DNA of 64,000 nt from Candidatus Peregrinibacteria bacterium CG_4_9_14_0_2_um_filter_41_14 (GCA_002788755.1 PFRW01000063.1:1-64000), one strand, 5' to 3'; shown: positions 35,564-44,793, numbered from the stretch's first letter. Numbers and translations: made by a program. Notes: generated by a model not told the origin, from the letters alone.

Positions 35564-36433
35564 ATGAAAATCCGCAAAGCAATATTTCCAGTCGCCGGGT
35601 TTGGTACACGTTTCTTACCAGTAACAAAGTCTCAACCAAAAGAGATGTTACCAATAGTCGACAAACCAATCATCCATTATCTAGTGGAAGAAGCTGTAGC
35701 CTCCGGCATCGAAGAAATTATTCTAATCACCGGCCGCGGTAAAAAAGCGATTGAAGACTATTTTGACCAATCTTTTGAACTGGAATACAACTTAGTGGAA
35801 AAAGGCAAACACCAACTACTACAAGCCATCCGTGAAATTCCCAACCTTGCCCGTTTCGTCTATTTAAGACAGCCGATTCCCCGCGGCGACGGTCACGCCA
35901 TTTTATGCGCCCGCGACCTAATCGGTGACGAGCCCTGCGCCGTAATTTACGGTGACGACCTCGTCGACAGCGAAATCCCAGCCCTAGCCCAACTTTTAGA
36001 AGTCTACAATCAAACCAATCAGCCCGTAATCGGCTTAACAAAAGTCGCCCCAACAGATGTCAGCAGCTACGGTATTGTCGAAACCTCCGATCACAACAAC
36101 CTGCTTCAAATCAAAAGCCTCATCGAAAAACCCGAACAAGAAGACGCACCTTCCAACTTAGCCGTTATTGGCAAATACATCCTCACACCCCAAATCTTTG
36201 AAATCCTTGCTAAAGTTGAAGAAGGCTCCGTTGGCGATGGCGAAATTAGACTTGCCGACGCATTCATCATTGCCCTCAAACACAACTACCCACTATACGG
36301 CAAGCTAATTGATGGCAAGCGATACGATGCCGGCAGTAAAATTGGATTCCTCAAAGCCACAATCGATTTCGCCCTCAAACGACCAGAATTAGCAACAGAA
36401 CTAAGAGCCCATCTAAAGAACATTGATCTATAG
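35564..36433 (+). CDS. galU: UTP-glucose-1-phosphate uridylyltransferase
   Basis: Makes UDP-glucose for wall polymers and exopolysaccharide. The nucleotide-binding start is GFGTRFLPVTKSQPKEMLPI (residues 11-30). VEEAVASGIEEIILITGRGK, RGDGHAILCARD, CAVIYGDDLVDS, LIEKPEQEDAPSNLA, VGDGEIRLADA and KRYDAGSKIGFLKA then complete the GalU fold in 289 residues. The product would feed the sugar-phosphate transferase at 38132. The TPR gene follows from its own promoter, which overlaps the galU stop. Confidence 0.95.
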   Translation: MKIRKAIFPVAGFGTRFLPVTKSQPKEMLPIVDKPIIHYLVEEAVASGIEEIILITGRGKKAIEDYFDQSFELEYNLVEKGKHQLLQAIREIPNLARFVYLRQPIPRGDGHAILCARDLIGDEPCAVIYGDDLVDSEIPALAQLLEVYNQTNQPVIGLTKVAPTDVSSYGIVETSDHNNLLQIKSLIEKPEQEDAPSNLAVIGKYILTPQIFEILAKVEEGSVGDGEIRLADAFIIALKHNYPLYGKLIDGKRYDAGSKIGFLKATIDFALKRPELATELRAHLKNIDL

Positions 36434-36451
36434 AATAAAATAAGTTATACT
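36423..36451 (+). promoter_or_regulatory. Promoter of the TPR protein gene
   Basis: TTGATC (36423-36428), 17-base spacer, TATACT (36446-36451), overlapping the last codons of galU. The predicted start is about 30 bases before the ATG. An imperfect AT-rich inverted repeat (36431-36474) spans the same stretch. Confidence 0.65.
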
Positions 36452-36489
36452 AACTGGATAACTTTATTATTCTATAAAAAGTTTAGCCA

Positions 36490-37095
36490 ATGTTAGTAGA
36501 AACAAAATATAATGATCTATTAAAAGCAGCTGATCAATATAAGTTAAAAGGAGAGCACGAACAGGCAATTAAAATCTGCCAAGAAATCCTCTTTGACGAT
36601 CTTAACTGTGTAGAAGCATATGAAGAAATTGGTGACAACTACATGAACCTACGCCAGTACGATAAAGCAATTATCGCACTTAATCGTGCTTTAAAAATCA
36701 ATCCCGAAAGTCCAAACGCCCTCTACTTAATTGGGTTTGCCTATTCTGCAATTAGCGAATGGCTTGATTCGGAACTTTATTTAAACCAAGCCAACAAACT
36801 CGAACCAAATCATCCAGAAATTTTACGTTGCTTAGGCTGGACTATTTTTCATTCAGGCCGTCAACCACAAGGCTTAATTATTCTAAACCGAGCTGCTACC
36901 CTTGCCCCAAACGATTGCTTCATAATCTCCGATTTAGGCATGTGTCAATTAAGTATCCGTAATTTTGAAGCAGCCGAGAAGAATTTCCAACACATCCTAA
37001 AAATTGAACCACAAAATACACGTGCCAAAGAATGTCTCGACGCATGTCGGTATTTCAAAATTCGTCAAAACAAAACCAAAGCCAAAACCAAGTAG
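36490..37095 (+). CDS. Tetratricopeptide repeat protein
   Basis: About five TPR helix pairs fill the 201 residues: KAADQYKLKGEHEQAIKICQ, EEIGDNYMNLRQYDKAIIAL, LIGFAYSAISEWLDSELYLN, LGWTIFHSGRQPQGLIIL and LGMCQLSIRNFEAAEKNFQ. The last 20 residues are Lys-rich. It has no signal peptide, so it is probably a cytoplasmic scaffold. The partner is unknown. It stands between galU and a lipoprotein gene, with its own promoter. Confidence 0.85.
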   Translation: MLVETKYNDLLKAADQYKLKGEHEQAIKICQEILFDDLNCVEAYEEIGDNYMNLRQYDKAIIALNRALKINPESPNALYLIGFAYSAISEWLDSELYLNQANKLEPNHPEILRCLGWTIFHSGRQPQGLIILNRAATLAPNDCFIISDLGMCQLSIRNFEAAEKNFQHILKIEPQNTRAKECLDACRYFKIRQNKTKAKTK

Positions 37096-37160
37096 TCTAT
37101 ACACATTAAGTAATCAAGAGTAACATAAAAACACTACTCTGAATATTTAATCCATAGACA

Positions 37161-37754
37161 ATGCAACTACAGTATAAAAAATTCCTGTTACCAATCGTAA
37201 TAGGAATTTTTAGCATCATCGTTATTTCCGGCTGCAATAATAACGTTAGCGCCGAGCCTGCAACTATTGAATCTGTTGCCATCAAAACGATCACCGCTCT
37301 TAAAAACAAAGACCTAGAGCAGCTAAGCCTTATAACTCACCCCAGCCAAGGTGTAGTTTTTTCACCATACGGTTATATAAATCAAGACAGTAGCATCACT
37401 CTATCTACGGACGAACTAAGCAATCTAGATCTAAACCAAAATTTTACATGGGGTACGTACGACGGTATCGGCACACCAATTAATCTTAGTGTCCAACAAT
37501 ATTGGGAACAGTTTATTTACGATCGTGACTATTTAATGGCACCTCAAGTCGCTCAAAACCAAACACTGGGGACTGGCAATAGCCTCATAAATATTGATAC
37601 AGTCTTTCCAACCGGTACATTTATTGAATACTATTTTCCTGGAGAAGACCCGCAATTTGAAGGCATGGACTGGTCCAGTCTTCGACTCGTTTTTGATTTA
37701 TACAACAACGAATGGAAATTAGTTGGAATTATTCACGATCAGTGGACAATTTAA
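37161..37754 (+). CDS. Lipoprotein of unknown function
   Basis: A signal peptide (about 1-21) ends in the lipobox VISGC with the acylated Cys near residue 22. The mature 175 residues contain HPSQGVVFSPYGYI, FTWGTYDGIGTPI and the C-terminal GMDWSSLRLVFDLYNNEW followed by IIHDQWTI. From memory this wording resembles lipoproteins of Gram-positive bacteria with an NTF2-like fold, but no name is secure. It is anchored outside the membrane. Its last codons overlap the rnpB promoter. Confidence 0.65.
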   Translation: MQLQYKKFLLPIVIGIFSIIVISGCNNNVSAEPATIESVAIKTITALKNKDLEQLSLITHPSQGVVFSPYGYINQDSSITLSTDELSNLDLNQNFTWGTYDGIGTPINLSVQQYWEQFIYDRDYLMAPQVAQNQTLGTGNSLINIDTVFPTGTFIEYYFPGEDPQFEGMDWSSLRLVFDLYNNEWKLVGIIHDQWTI

Positions 37755-37771
37755 GCAAATATAAGTATACT
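37743..37771 (+). promoter_or_regulatory. Promoter of rnpB
   Basis: TGGACA (37743-37748), 17-base spacer, TATACT (37766-37771). Transcription is expected six to seven bases later, which matches the 5' end of the RNase P RNA P1 helix. It overlaps the stop codon of the lipoprotein gene. Confidence 0.7.
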
Positions 37772-37776
37772 AACCC

Positions 37777-38113
37777 AGCTCCCATTGGGTCGCCGTACAT
37801 TGTGCGGAGGAAAGTCCGGGCATGTGAAGCAAAGGTAGCTCCTAACAGAAGCCGTTCCGTTTCGACGGAATAGGGAAAGTGCCGCAGAGACTATACTAGT
37901 CCCGTTTTACGGGATGAAAGGTGAAAAGCCCTACTTAGTAGGGGCCCTATCGGTAACGATAGGTTGCTGGTAAACCCTACCTCATGCAAGGCAGAATGGG
38001 ACATTGTGAACTAACCGTGCTTCCGGTCACAGTGTGCCTGCCGCTAGAGGTCTTATGCGAATAAGATCCCAGATAGATGACCCTTAATACAGAACCCGGC
38101 TTATTGGGAGCAC
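37777..38113 (+). ncRNA. rnpB: RNase P RNA (bacterial type A)
   Basis: Catalytic RNA that removes 5' leaders from tRNA precursors with the rnpA protein. The universally conserved blocks are visible: GAGGAAAGTCCGGGC near the 5' end (CR I), a GGTAAACCC block in the middle, and ACAGAACCCGGCTTA near the 3' end (CR V and P4 strand). The outer P1 helix is GCTCCCA (37778-37784) with TGGGAGC (38105-38111). Several closed hairpins are clear, for example CCCGT/ACGGG (about 37902-37916) and CCTATCG/CGATAGG (about 37947-37964). The length of about 337 bases is normal. Ends are set from P1 and may be off by a few bases. Confidence 0.95.
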
Positions 38114-38131
38114 TCAATTTAGTCACTAGAT

Positions 38132-39562
38132 TTGAAAAAAGTCACAATCATCCTAGGCATACTTCGACTACCAACCGACCTAACTGCAGCCGTACTCGCA
38201 TTGCTCACCAGTTACTATCTTCGCTATTCCATTAGCCAAAATATTGGCAATACACTTAGTGAAGCTGACTACCTTACACTGTCTCAATTTTTAGAAAAAA
38301 CCTACTGGCTAATTCCGCTTACAATAGCCCTTTTTGCTATACTCGGATTATACCGAATCAAAACTAATATTGGTCTCTTTAATCAAATTGGGCGCATCAT
38401 TACCACAAGTCTACTTTTATTCATGACCGTCCTTACATACTACTTTTTGATCAGAGCTTTTCCATTTTCTCGTTTAGTCGTGATTTACATTGCAACTTTA
38501 CTTACAATCTACGCAACCATCGGCCGCACTGGATTAACATTGCTTCACAAACATCTACTACGCAAAAATATCGGCCGCCAAAAAATACTATTACTAGGAA
38601 ACAACAAAACCGCTCACAACATCGCACTACAACTTAAAAAAGACTATCAATATGAACTTGTTGGCTACCTAGCCGATCGCCCCCTCACTACCAAAACATC
38701 CAAATGGCTTGGCAAATATGCAGATTTAGAAAAAATTTGCAAAAAATACAAAGTTGAAGAAATCGTGCAATCCACAACCGAAAGCGAATTTAGCAGTGCC
38801 AGCTGTATCAATTTTTGCCGTTATAAACTTATAGAATATTACTACATTCCTGCTACATTTAACCTTCTCGAACACAAATTCCAATTTGACAATCTCCGCG
38901 GCATTCCTTGGCTTAAGTGGCAAAAAACACCACTAGAAGGATGGGGAAGAGTCGCCAAACGAATCTTCGACCTTACCCTCACAATTCCAGTACTCATTAT
39001 TTTATCACCATTATTTTTGCTAGTTGCCATTCTTATTAAAATCGATTCAAAAGGAACAATTTTCTATAAATACCTAGACAATGGCAAAATATCCACCCGT
39101 ATTGGACAAAAAGGTGAACCGTTTTATTGCTATAAATTCCGCACCATGCAAAGCAACACTCACAACCAACGTTACGACGAACTAGCAACCAAAAACCACC
39201 GCGAAGGACCAATCGTTAAAATCAAAAACGACCCAAGGATTACCAAAATCGGCAAATTCCTCCGTAGGTTTGACCTCGATGAGCTTCCACAACTAATTAA
39301 CGTCATCAAAGGAGACATGAGCCTCGTCGGTCCCAGACCACACCTCCCCGAAGAAGTAGCCAAATACGACAACCATCATCTATTCGTCCTCACAATCAAA
39401 CCTGGCATTACTGGACTTGCTCAAGTTAGCGGACGCAGCCAACTCAACTTTGACGATGAAGTCAAACTAGACTCATACTACATTGAACATTGGAGCCTCT
39501 GGCTAGACTTTAAAATCGCCCTCAAAACCATTCCAGCAGTATTATTTCACGAATCAAATTAA
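38132..39562 (+). CDS. Polyprenyl-phosphate sugar-1-phosphate transferase (WcaJ/WbaP family)
   Basis: Starts exopolysaccharide or glycan synthesis by loading a sugar phosphate on the lipid carrier. Four N-terminal membrane helices (residues 5-125) are followed by a nucleotide-binding-like domain (QKILLLGNNKTAHNIALQL, about 150-230). A further membrane segment (LTIPVLIILSPLFLLVAILI) comes next, then the catalytic core YCYKFRTMQ, GKFLRRFDLDELPQLINV, GDMSLVGPRPHLPEEV and KPGITGLAQVSGR. At 476 residues it is complete. It has a TTG start about 19 bases after the RNase P RNA ends; no better start is near. It may be transcribed from the rnpB promoter. Confidence 0.9.
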   Translation: MKKVTIILGILRLPTDLTAAVLALLTSYYLRYSISQNIGNTLSEADYLTLSQFLEKTYWLIPLTIALFAILGLYRIKTNIGLFNQIGRIITTSLLLFMTVLTYYFLIRAFPFSRLVVIYIATLLTIYATIGRTGLTLLHKHLLRKNIGRQKILLLGNNKTAHNIALQLKKDYQYELVGYLADRPLTTKTSKWLGKYADLEKICKKYKVEEIVQSTTESEFSSASCINFCRYKLIEYYYIPATFNLLEHKFQFDNLRGIPWLKWQKTPLEGWGRVAKRIFDLTLTIPVLIILSPLFLLVAILIKIDSKGTIFYKYLDNGKISTRIGQKGEPFYCYKFRTMQSNTHNQRYDELATKNHREGPIVKIKNDPRITKIGKFLRRFDLDELPQLINVIKGDMSLVGPRPHLPEEVAKYDNHHLFVLTIKPGITGLAQVSGRSQLNFDDEVKLDSYYIEHWSLWLDFKIALKTIPAVLFHESN

Positions 39563-39569
39563 TAGTGGC

Positions 39570-39598
39570 TTGATCGTAATTGTTCGCTAAAGTATAGT
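39570..39598 (+). promoter_or_regulatory. Promoter of secA
   Basis: TTGATC (39570-39575), 17-base spacer, TATAGT (39593-39598), 24 bases before the secA GTG start, in the 60-base gap after the sugar transferase. Confidence 0.7.
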
Positions 39599-39622
39599 AT
39601 CCGCAAGTTTAACCAAAAAACT

Positions 39623-42262
39623 GTGTTACAAAAAATTATTACAAAAATTATCGGCGACCCAAACGAAAAAGCTATCAAAAAAATTCTTCCAATCGTTGAA
39701 CAAGTTAATCATCATTTTAATATTTTCGATGCCAAAAAATTAGACGAATTCGGCATCCAAGAACAAACACAAGTTTTTAGAGATCGGATTCAAGCAGGGG
39801 AAAGCACCGACGATCTTTTACCCGAAGCCTTTGGCCTTGTAAAATATGCCTGTAAATTTTTAGTAGGAAAAACATGGGATGTTCGAGGTGAAGAAGAAAG
39901 CTGGAACATGGTACCATATGATGTTCAAATTATTGGCGGTATCGTGCTACATCAAGGCAAAATCACCGAAATGAAAACAGGTGAAGGTAAAACCCTAGTT
40001 TGTACAATGCCAGCTTACTTAAACGCCCTAACCGACAAAGGCGTCTTTGTAATTACGGTAAATGACTACCTTGCCCATCGTGATTCCGAATGGATGGGGG
40101 GTCTTTATAAATGCCTAGGCATGACAACTGGCGTAATTTACAGTCACCAACCTCAACAAGAAAAAATTGACAGCTACAAAGCTGATATCACCTATGGAAC
40201 TAACAACGAATTCGGCTTCGATTACCTCCGCGACAACATGGCCACCAACAAAGATCAACTAGTTCAAAAAGATCTACATTATGCAATTTTAGATGAGGTC
40301 GACTCCATTTTAGTAGATGAAGCCCGAACCCCACTAATCATCTCCGCACCAGCAGAAGAATCAACAGACAAATACTACAAATACGCCCAACTAATCCCAC
40401 AATTAAAAGAAAACGAGCACTACAATGTCGATGAAAAAATGCGAACTGCAACACTAACCGAAGCGGGTATAACCAAAATGGAAAAACTATTAGGTCTCGA
40501 AAACATTTACACAGAAGCCGGCTTTCAAGAAGTACATCACATCGAACAATCACTAAAAGCCAGTGCCATCTTCAAAAGAGACAAAGATTACGTCATCCAA
40601 GAAAATGAAATTATAATTGTCGACGATTTTACCGGCCGCCTTATGCCAGGACGTCGCTACAGTCAAGGACTACACCAAGCAATCGAAGCCAAAGAAAATG
40701 TCGAAATCAAACGTGAAAGTCGCACACTTGCTACAATTACCTTCCAAAATTATTTCCGTCTTTTTGAAAAACTTGCCGGTATGACCGGTACTGCTAAAAC
40801 CGAGGAAGAAGAATTCTACAAAATCTACGGCCTTGAAACAATTGTCATACCGACAAACAAACCCGTAGTACGTGAAGACCTGCCTGACAACATTTACCGC
40901 ACCGCCAAAGGCAAATACATTGCCATTACCAATACAGCTAAAGAATTACACAAAAAAGGTCAGCCAGTACTAATTGGTACCGTTTCTGTCGAACAGTCCG
41001 AACTTCTTAGCAGTCTGTTCCAAAAAAGTGGCATAATTCACAATGTTCTAAACGCAAAACAACATGAACGAGAAGCCGAAATTGTCGCCAACGCCGGTGA
41101 AGAAGGCGCCGTTACTATCGCCACCAATATGGCAGGTCGTGGTACCGACATCAAAATTAAAGATAGCGTTAAAAAACTTAACGGACTTCACATTATCGGC
41201 ACCGAGCGCCACGAAAGTCGCCGGATCGACAATCAGCTTCGTGGCCGCGCCGGACGACAAGGCGACCCAGGTACAAGCCAATTCTACGTTTCTATGGAAG
41301 ATGATTTAATGCGCATTTTTGGTGGTGATCGTGTCAAAACCATGATGGACGTTCTTAAAGTCCCCGAAGACCAACCAATTACTAACAAGTTCATTAGCAA
41401 AGCCATCGAAAGCGCCCAAAAACGTGTTGAAGGCTATAACTTTGACGTACGTAAACACGTTGTCGAATACGATGATGTAATGAACTACCACCGTGAAATC
41501 ATCTACAAAATGCGCCGCCGCATCTTACTTGGAGCTAATCTTAAAAATGAAATTCTCCTTCAATTTGAAAAAGAGGCCGAAAACATCATCTTCAATCATC
41601 AACTACCAGAAAACAGCTACGACATAAAAGAGATTCTAGAAACAATTAATGCCATCCACAATCGTCCATTTGACCCCATTACAGAAGATCAACTAAGCAA
41701 AACCAGCAACCAAGAAGAGCTTATTGCATTAGTAAAAGATTACCTTATTAGCGAATATCAAAAACTAGAAGACAAACTACCAGACCCCGAAATTCTTCGC
41801 GACCTTGAACGCCAAGTTTACCTACGCGCCATAGACACAGTCTGGATCGAACATATCGATACCATGGATGAAACCCGTAAAAGCGTAGCCCTACAAGGAT
41901 ACGGTCAACGTGACCCACTTGTTGCTTACAAAGACGAAGCCTTCCTCGAGCTCCAAAACTCACTCAACGCCATTCGACGTAATGTTGTAAACACACTCTT
42001 TAAGGTCGAACTTACCCCTCAAACCCAACAACAAATTAGCGGCGACGTTTACGATACAAAGAACATTGCAACAAATGAAGATCAAATCGAAGCTCAACTA
42101 ACAGACGGATCAGTTAAAAAGAGCATAACCTCAAACAATCCTGCCCCTACACGTGCACCCGCAACAACTCATACCATGAAATATCCAGAAACAGGCAGAA
42201 ATGACTTATGCCCATGCGGCAGCCAGAAAAAATACAAACATTGCCACGGTAAACCAGAATAA
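39623..42262 (+). CDS. secA: Preprotein translocase ATPase SecA
   Basis: Motor that pushes unfolded proteins through SecYEG. Walker A is MKTGEGKTL (about residue 119) and the DEAD-type site is ILDEVDSILVDEARTPLI. Also visible are FQNYFRLFEKLAGMTGTA, GTVSVEQSELLS, NMAGRGTDIKI and GLHIIGTERHESRRIDNQLR. The C-terminal end has the zinc-binding SEC-C motif GRNDLCPCGSQKKYKHCHGK. At 879 residues it is a full-length SecA. The GTG start fits the promoter position. It is followed by tRNA-Ala. Confidence 0.98.
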   Translation: MLQKIITKIIGDPNEKAIKKILPIVEQVNHHFNIFDAKKLDEFGIQEQTQVFRDRIQAGESTDDLLPEAFGLVKYACKFLVGKTWDVRGEEESWNMVPYDVQIIGGIVLHQGKITEMKTGEGKTLVCTMPAYLNALTDKGVFVITVNDYLAHRDSEWMGGLYKCLGMTTGVIYSHQPQQEKIDSYKADITYGTNNEFGFDYLRDNMATNKDQLVQKDLHYAILDEVDSILVDEARTPLIISAPAEESTDKYYKYAQLIPQLKENEHYNVDEKMRTATLTEAGITKMEKLLGLENIYTEAGFQEVHHIEQSLKASAIFKRDKDYVIQENEIIIVDDFTGRLMPGRRYSQGLHQAIEAKENVEIKRESRTLATITFQNYFRLFEKLAGMTGTAKTEEEEFYKIYGLETIVIPTNKPVVREDLPDNIYRTAKGKYIAITNTAKELHKKGQPVLIGTVSVEQSELLSSLFQKSGIIHNVLNAKQHEREAEIVANAGEEGAVTIATNMAGRGTDIKIKDSVKKLNGLHIIGTERHESRRIDNQLRGRAGRQGDPGTSQFYVSMEDDLMRIFGGDRVKTMMDVLKVPEDQPITNKFISKAIESAQKRVEGYNFDVRKHVVEYDDVMNYHREIIYKMRRRILLGANLKNEILLQFEKEAENIIFNHQLPENSYDIKEILETINAIHNRPFDPITEDQLSKTSNQEELIALVKDYLISEYQKLEDKLPDPEILRDLERQVYLRAIDTVWIEHIDTMDETRKSVALQGYGQRDPLVAYKDEAFLELQNSLNAIRRNVVNTLFKVELTPQTQQQISGDVYDTKNIATNEDQIEAQLTDGSVKKSITSNNPAPTRAPATTHTMKYPETGRNDLCPCGSQKKYKHCHGKPE

Positions 42263-42275
42263 ACAAAAAAAAGAC

Positions 42276-42304
42276 TTTCAACAACACAACACATTCGCTA
42301 TATT
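42276..42304 (+). promoter_or_regulatory. Possible promoter of tRNA-Ala
   Basis: TTTCAA (42276-42281, weak), 17-base spacer, TATATT (42299-42304), 11 bases ahead of the tRNA 5' end. Confidence 0.4.
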
Positions 42305-42315
42305 ACACCCGACTC

Positions 42316-42391
<76 letters not shown>

Positions 42392-42392
<1 letters not shown>

Positions 42393-42423
42393 AATAACCT
42401 CACTAAAAAAAATAAGGTTATTT
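42392..42423 (+). terminator. Hairpin after tRNA-Ala, possible terminator
   Basis: A perfect 9-bp inverted repeat AAATAACCT / AGGTTATTT with a 14-base A-rich loop, immediately after the CCA end. It has no real T-run, so its terminator function is uncertain. Confidence 0.35.
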
Positions 42424-42449
42424 CACGTAAAAAATCCAAAAAACACAAA

Positions 42450-42482
42450 GTTGTCAATATTTCTGACAACAGCTTCAAGCTG
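42450..42482. repeat. Two abutting perfect hairpins between tRNA-Ala and the sigma-like gene
   Basis: GTTGTCA / TGACAAC with a 7-base loop (42450-42470), directly followed by CAGCTT-C-AAGCTG (42470-42482). They lie about 80 bases upstream of the promoter at 42563. They could be an operator, RNA structure or a processing site. The function is unknown. Confidence 0.5.
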
Positions 42483-42562
42483 ACTGCAAATCGGATAAAA
42501 GTGATCATAGAGACAAAAAAGAACACTAGTTAAAAATCAGCAGTCAACTCTTTTCAGAAAAA

Positions 42563-42591
42563 TTGACGCTTTACGAAGAGCACACTATATT
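42563..42591 (+). promoter_or_regulatory. Promoter of the sigma-region-4/HARE-HTH gene
   Basis: TTGACG (42563-42568), 17-base spacer, TATATT (42586-42591). The -35 box is preceded at 42543-42547 by its own complement GTCAA. The leader to the ATG at 42632 is about 34 bases. Confidence 0.7.
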
Positions 42592-42631
42592 TTATATATA
42601 CATAAATATTAGTGACTTAAATCATACATAT

Positions 42632-43702
42632 ATGATAACTAACGCTATCAGCAATACTAATATTCAATCTCTAGTTGACCCACTAGAAATATTGAACACT
42701 CTACTCAAAACATTAAACAATAAGGAACAAGAGATAATCTCAAGACGATATGGTCTTGGTAATAAAGAAATTGACACACTTGCCTCAATTGGCAAAGATT
42801 TTACAGTTACAAGAGAACGAATCAGACAAATTCAAGTTTACGGTTTTAAAAAACTACAACGTAACGTCCATAAAACAAAACTAACCGACCTTCAAAATTG
42901 GGCACTAAATACACTTAAAGAACAAGGAGACATTGTAACTGAAAAGACATTTGAAAACCTGCTCAAAACTAAGTTCCCACAATACAAAAACAACATTCAA
43001 GAGCTTAAATTAGCCTCAATCCTATTTAATGAGATTGTACACGAAAATAATAAAATCAATATTCGTGTACATTTTAGAAATAGTAACATCAGCTTAAAAA
43101 GTATTAAAAATATTTGCACTACCGCACGTAAAATTCTAAAAAACAAAGCAGACAGTATGAGTCAAAATCAACTAGTGTCGCAAATTCAAGATCAAATAAA
43201 AACGGACAATTTAAATCTAAGGAAAAAATTGATTCTTGCTGCCGTAAAACTAGATCGTCGCATTAAAGTTAAATCAGACTCAATTAGTTTAACAAAATGG
43301 CGACACGTAAATCCAAAAACACTTTACGATAAAATCTTTTTTGTACTAAGAAAGCAAAAAAGCCCTCTACATTTTTCCGAAATAACAAACAAAATCATAG
43401 ACAAAAAATTTGACAATAAGAGCGTCAGTCAACAAGCTGTACATAACGAACTAATTAACAGAACCGACTTCATTCTTGTTGGCAGAGGCGTATATGCACT
43501 AGCAGAATGGGGATACAAAGAGGGAACCGTAACCCAAGTAATTCAGGATATTTTGCAAACCGAAGGTCCCCAATCATATGAACAACTGCTCGACTCAGTT
43601 CTCCAACGTCGCAAAGTTAAGCAAATAACTGTTCAAATTAATATCAACAATAAAAAGTTATTCGCGCGCGATCACAATGACGTTGTCAGTTTAATGAGTT
43701 AA
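42632..43702 (+). CDS. Sigma-70 region-4-like protein with HARE-HTH domain
   Basis: Probable transcription factor or delta-like protein; the exact role is unknown. Residues about 20-75 read like sigma-70 region 4: LNNKEQEIISRRYGLG, then FTVTRERIRQIQVYGFKKLQ, the helix-turn-helix that contacts -35 boxes. There is no region 2, so it cannot act as a classical sigma factor alone. The C-terminal half carries a HARE-HTH domain (about 228-300, TLYDKIFFVLRKQKSPLHFSE and GRGVYALAEWGY), known from RpoE (delta), ASXL and restriction systems. The open frame extends to a TTG at 42563, but that lies within the promoter, so I chose the ATG at 42632. Its stop directly abuts the stop of convergent pilT. Confidence 0.8.
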   Translation: MITNAISNTNIQSLVDPLEILNTLLKTLNNKEQEIISRRYGLGNKEIDTLASIGKDFTVTRERIRQIQVYGFKKLQRNVHKTKLTDLQNWALNTLKEQGDIVTEKTFENLLKTKFPQYKNNIQELKLASILFNEIVHENNKINIRVHFRNSNISLKSIKNICTTARKILKNKADSMSQNQLVSQIQDQIKTDNLNLRKKLILAAVKLDRRIKVKSDSISLTKWRHVNPKTLYDKIFFVLRKQKSPLHFSEITNKIIDKKFDNKSVSQQAVHNELINRTDFILVGRGVYALAEWGYKEGTVTQVIQDILQTEGPQSYEQLLDSVLQRRKVKQITVQININNKKLFARDHNDVVSLMS

Positions 43703-44758
43703 CTACTCCGACTCCGACAATGACGTTTTTAAGGCACTAATATGGGAATCAGCTAATTCTTGGGTAATATAACCTTGTAAAGCTAAATCTTTAATAGATT
43801 TTTCCATAGTTTGCATGCCGTCACGCATTCCTGTTTCCAGTACAGATTGAATTTGATAAGTCTTACCTTTACGAATCAAATTTTCAACTGCGTTATTAGC
43901 AAACAAAATTTCTAAAGCAGCAACACGCCCTTTCCCATCAGTTGTTTTCAATAATTGTTGCCAAACTACAGCTCTTAAACCTTGAGCAAGCTGAGCTCTA
44001 ATTTGATTTTGTTGCTCTGTTGGAAAAATATCAATTACACGATCTACAGATTTTGCTGCACCACTGGTATGCAGCGTAGATAAAACTAAATGACCAGTTT
44101 CTGCGGCTGTTAGAGCCAACGCAATTGTTTCATGATCTCGCATTTCACCAATGAGAATAACATCAGTACTTTCGCGCAAAGCTGCTTTTAAAGCAGTAGC
44201 AAAACTAGCTGTATGTGTTCCAACCTCTCTTTGTTGTACTAAAGACTTTTTATTCTTATAAATAAACTCAATTGGATCCTCAATTGTCAAAATATTATAT
44301 TGATACTTTCGATTTAATTCCTCCACAATCGCAGCCAAAGTTGTAGACTTACCGGAACCGGTAGGCCCTGTTATCAATACAATACCTTGTTTAAAGTCTG
44401 TAATGCGCTTGAGCTGGTTCGGCATGTTTAAATCGTCTAAAGACACAACATCCTCAGGAATCAGACGGAAAACAGCACCTATGCCTCTGTGCTGCATAAA
44501 AACATTAACACGAAAACGACCAATTCCAGGCACATCTAAGGCATAGTCAATATCCAAACTACGAGCAAAAGCAGCCTTTTGCACCTCTGTCATAGTTTCT
44601 AAGATATAAGTCTCAGCCATCTGCTTAGACAAAACCGGATGTTGTTCAATTTGTACTAAATCACCATGCAACCTAATACCAGGTTTTACGCCAGATGAAA
44701 TATAAATATCAGAAGCTTTATACTGAAATGCAGTTTGAAAGATTTTTAGAAGTTCCAT
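43703..44758 (-). CDS. pilT: Type IV pilus retraction ATPase PilT
   Basis: Hexameric motor that depolymerises the pilus and drives twitching or uptake. Walker A is LITGPTGSGKSTTLA (about 127-141) and the Asp box is ILTIEDPIEF. The Walker B region ESTDVILIGEMRDHETIALAL is followed by the His box TGHLVLSTLHTSGAAKSVDR. The C-terminal QIRAQLAQGLRAVVWQQLL is PilT-like rather than PilB-like. At 351 residues it is full length. It lies downstream of clpC on the same strand, away from the pilus operon. Confidence 0.95.
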   Translation of the reverse strand: MELLKIFQTAFQYKASDIYISSGVKPGIRLHGDLVQIEQHPVLSKQMAETYILETMTEVQKAAFARSLDIDYALDVPGIGRFRVNVFMQHRGIGAVFRLIPEDVVSLDDLNMPNQLKRITDFKQGIVLITGPTGSGKSTTLAAIVEELNRKYQYNILTIEDPIEFIYKNKKSLVQQREVGTHTASFATALKAALRESTDVILIGEMRDHETIALALTAAETGHLVLSTLHTSGAAKSVDRVIDIFPTEQQNQIRAQLAQGLRAVVWQQLLKTTDGKGRVAALEILFANNAVENLIRKGKTYQIQSVLETGMRDGMQTMEKSIKDLALQGYITQELADSHISALKTSLSESE

Positions 44759-44793
44759 GTTTTATGATAATACATCTAAAAAGTATACTTCAA

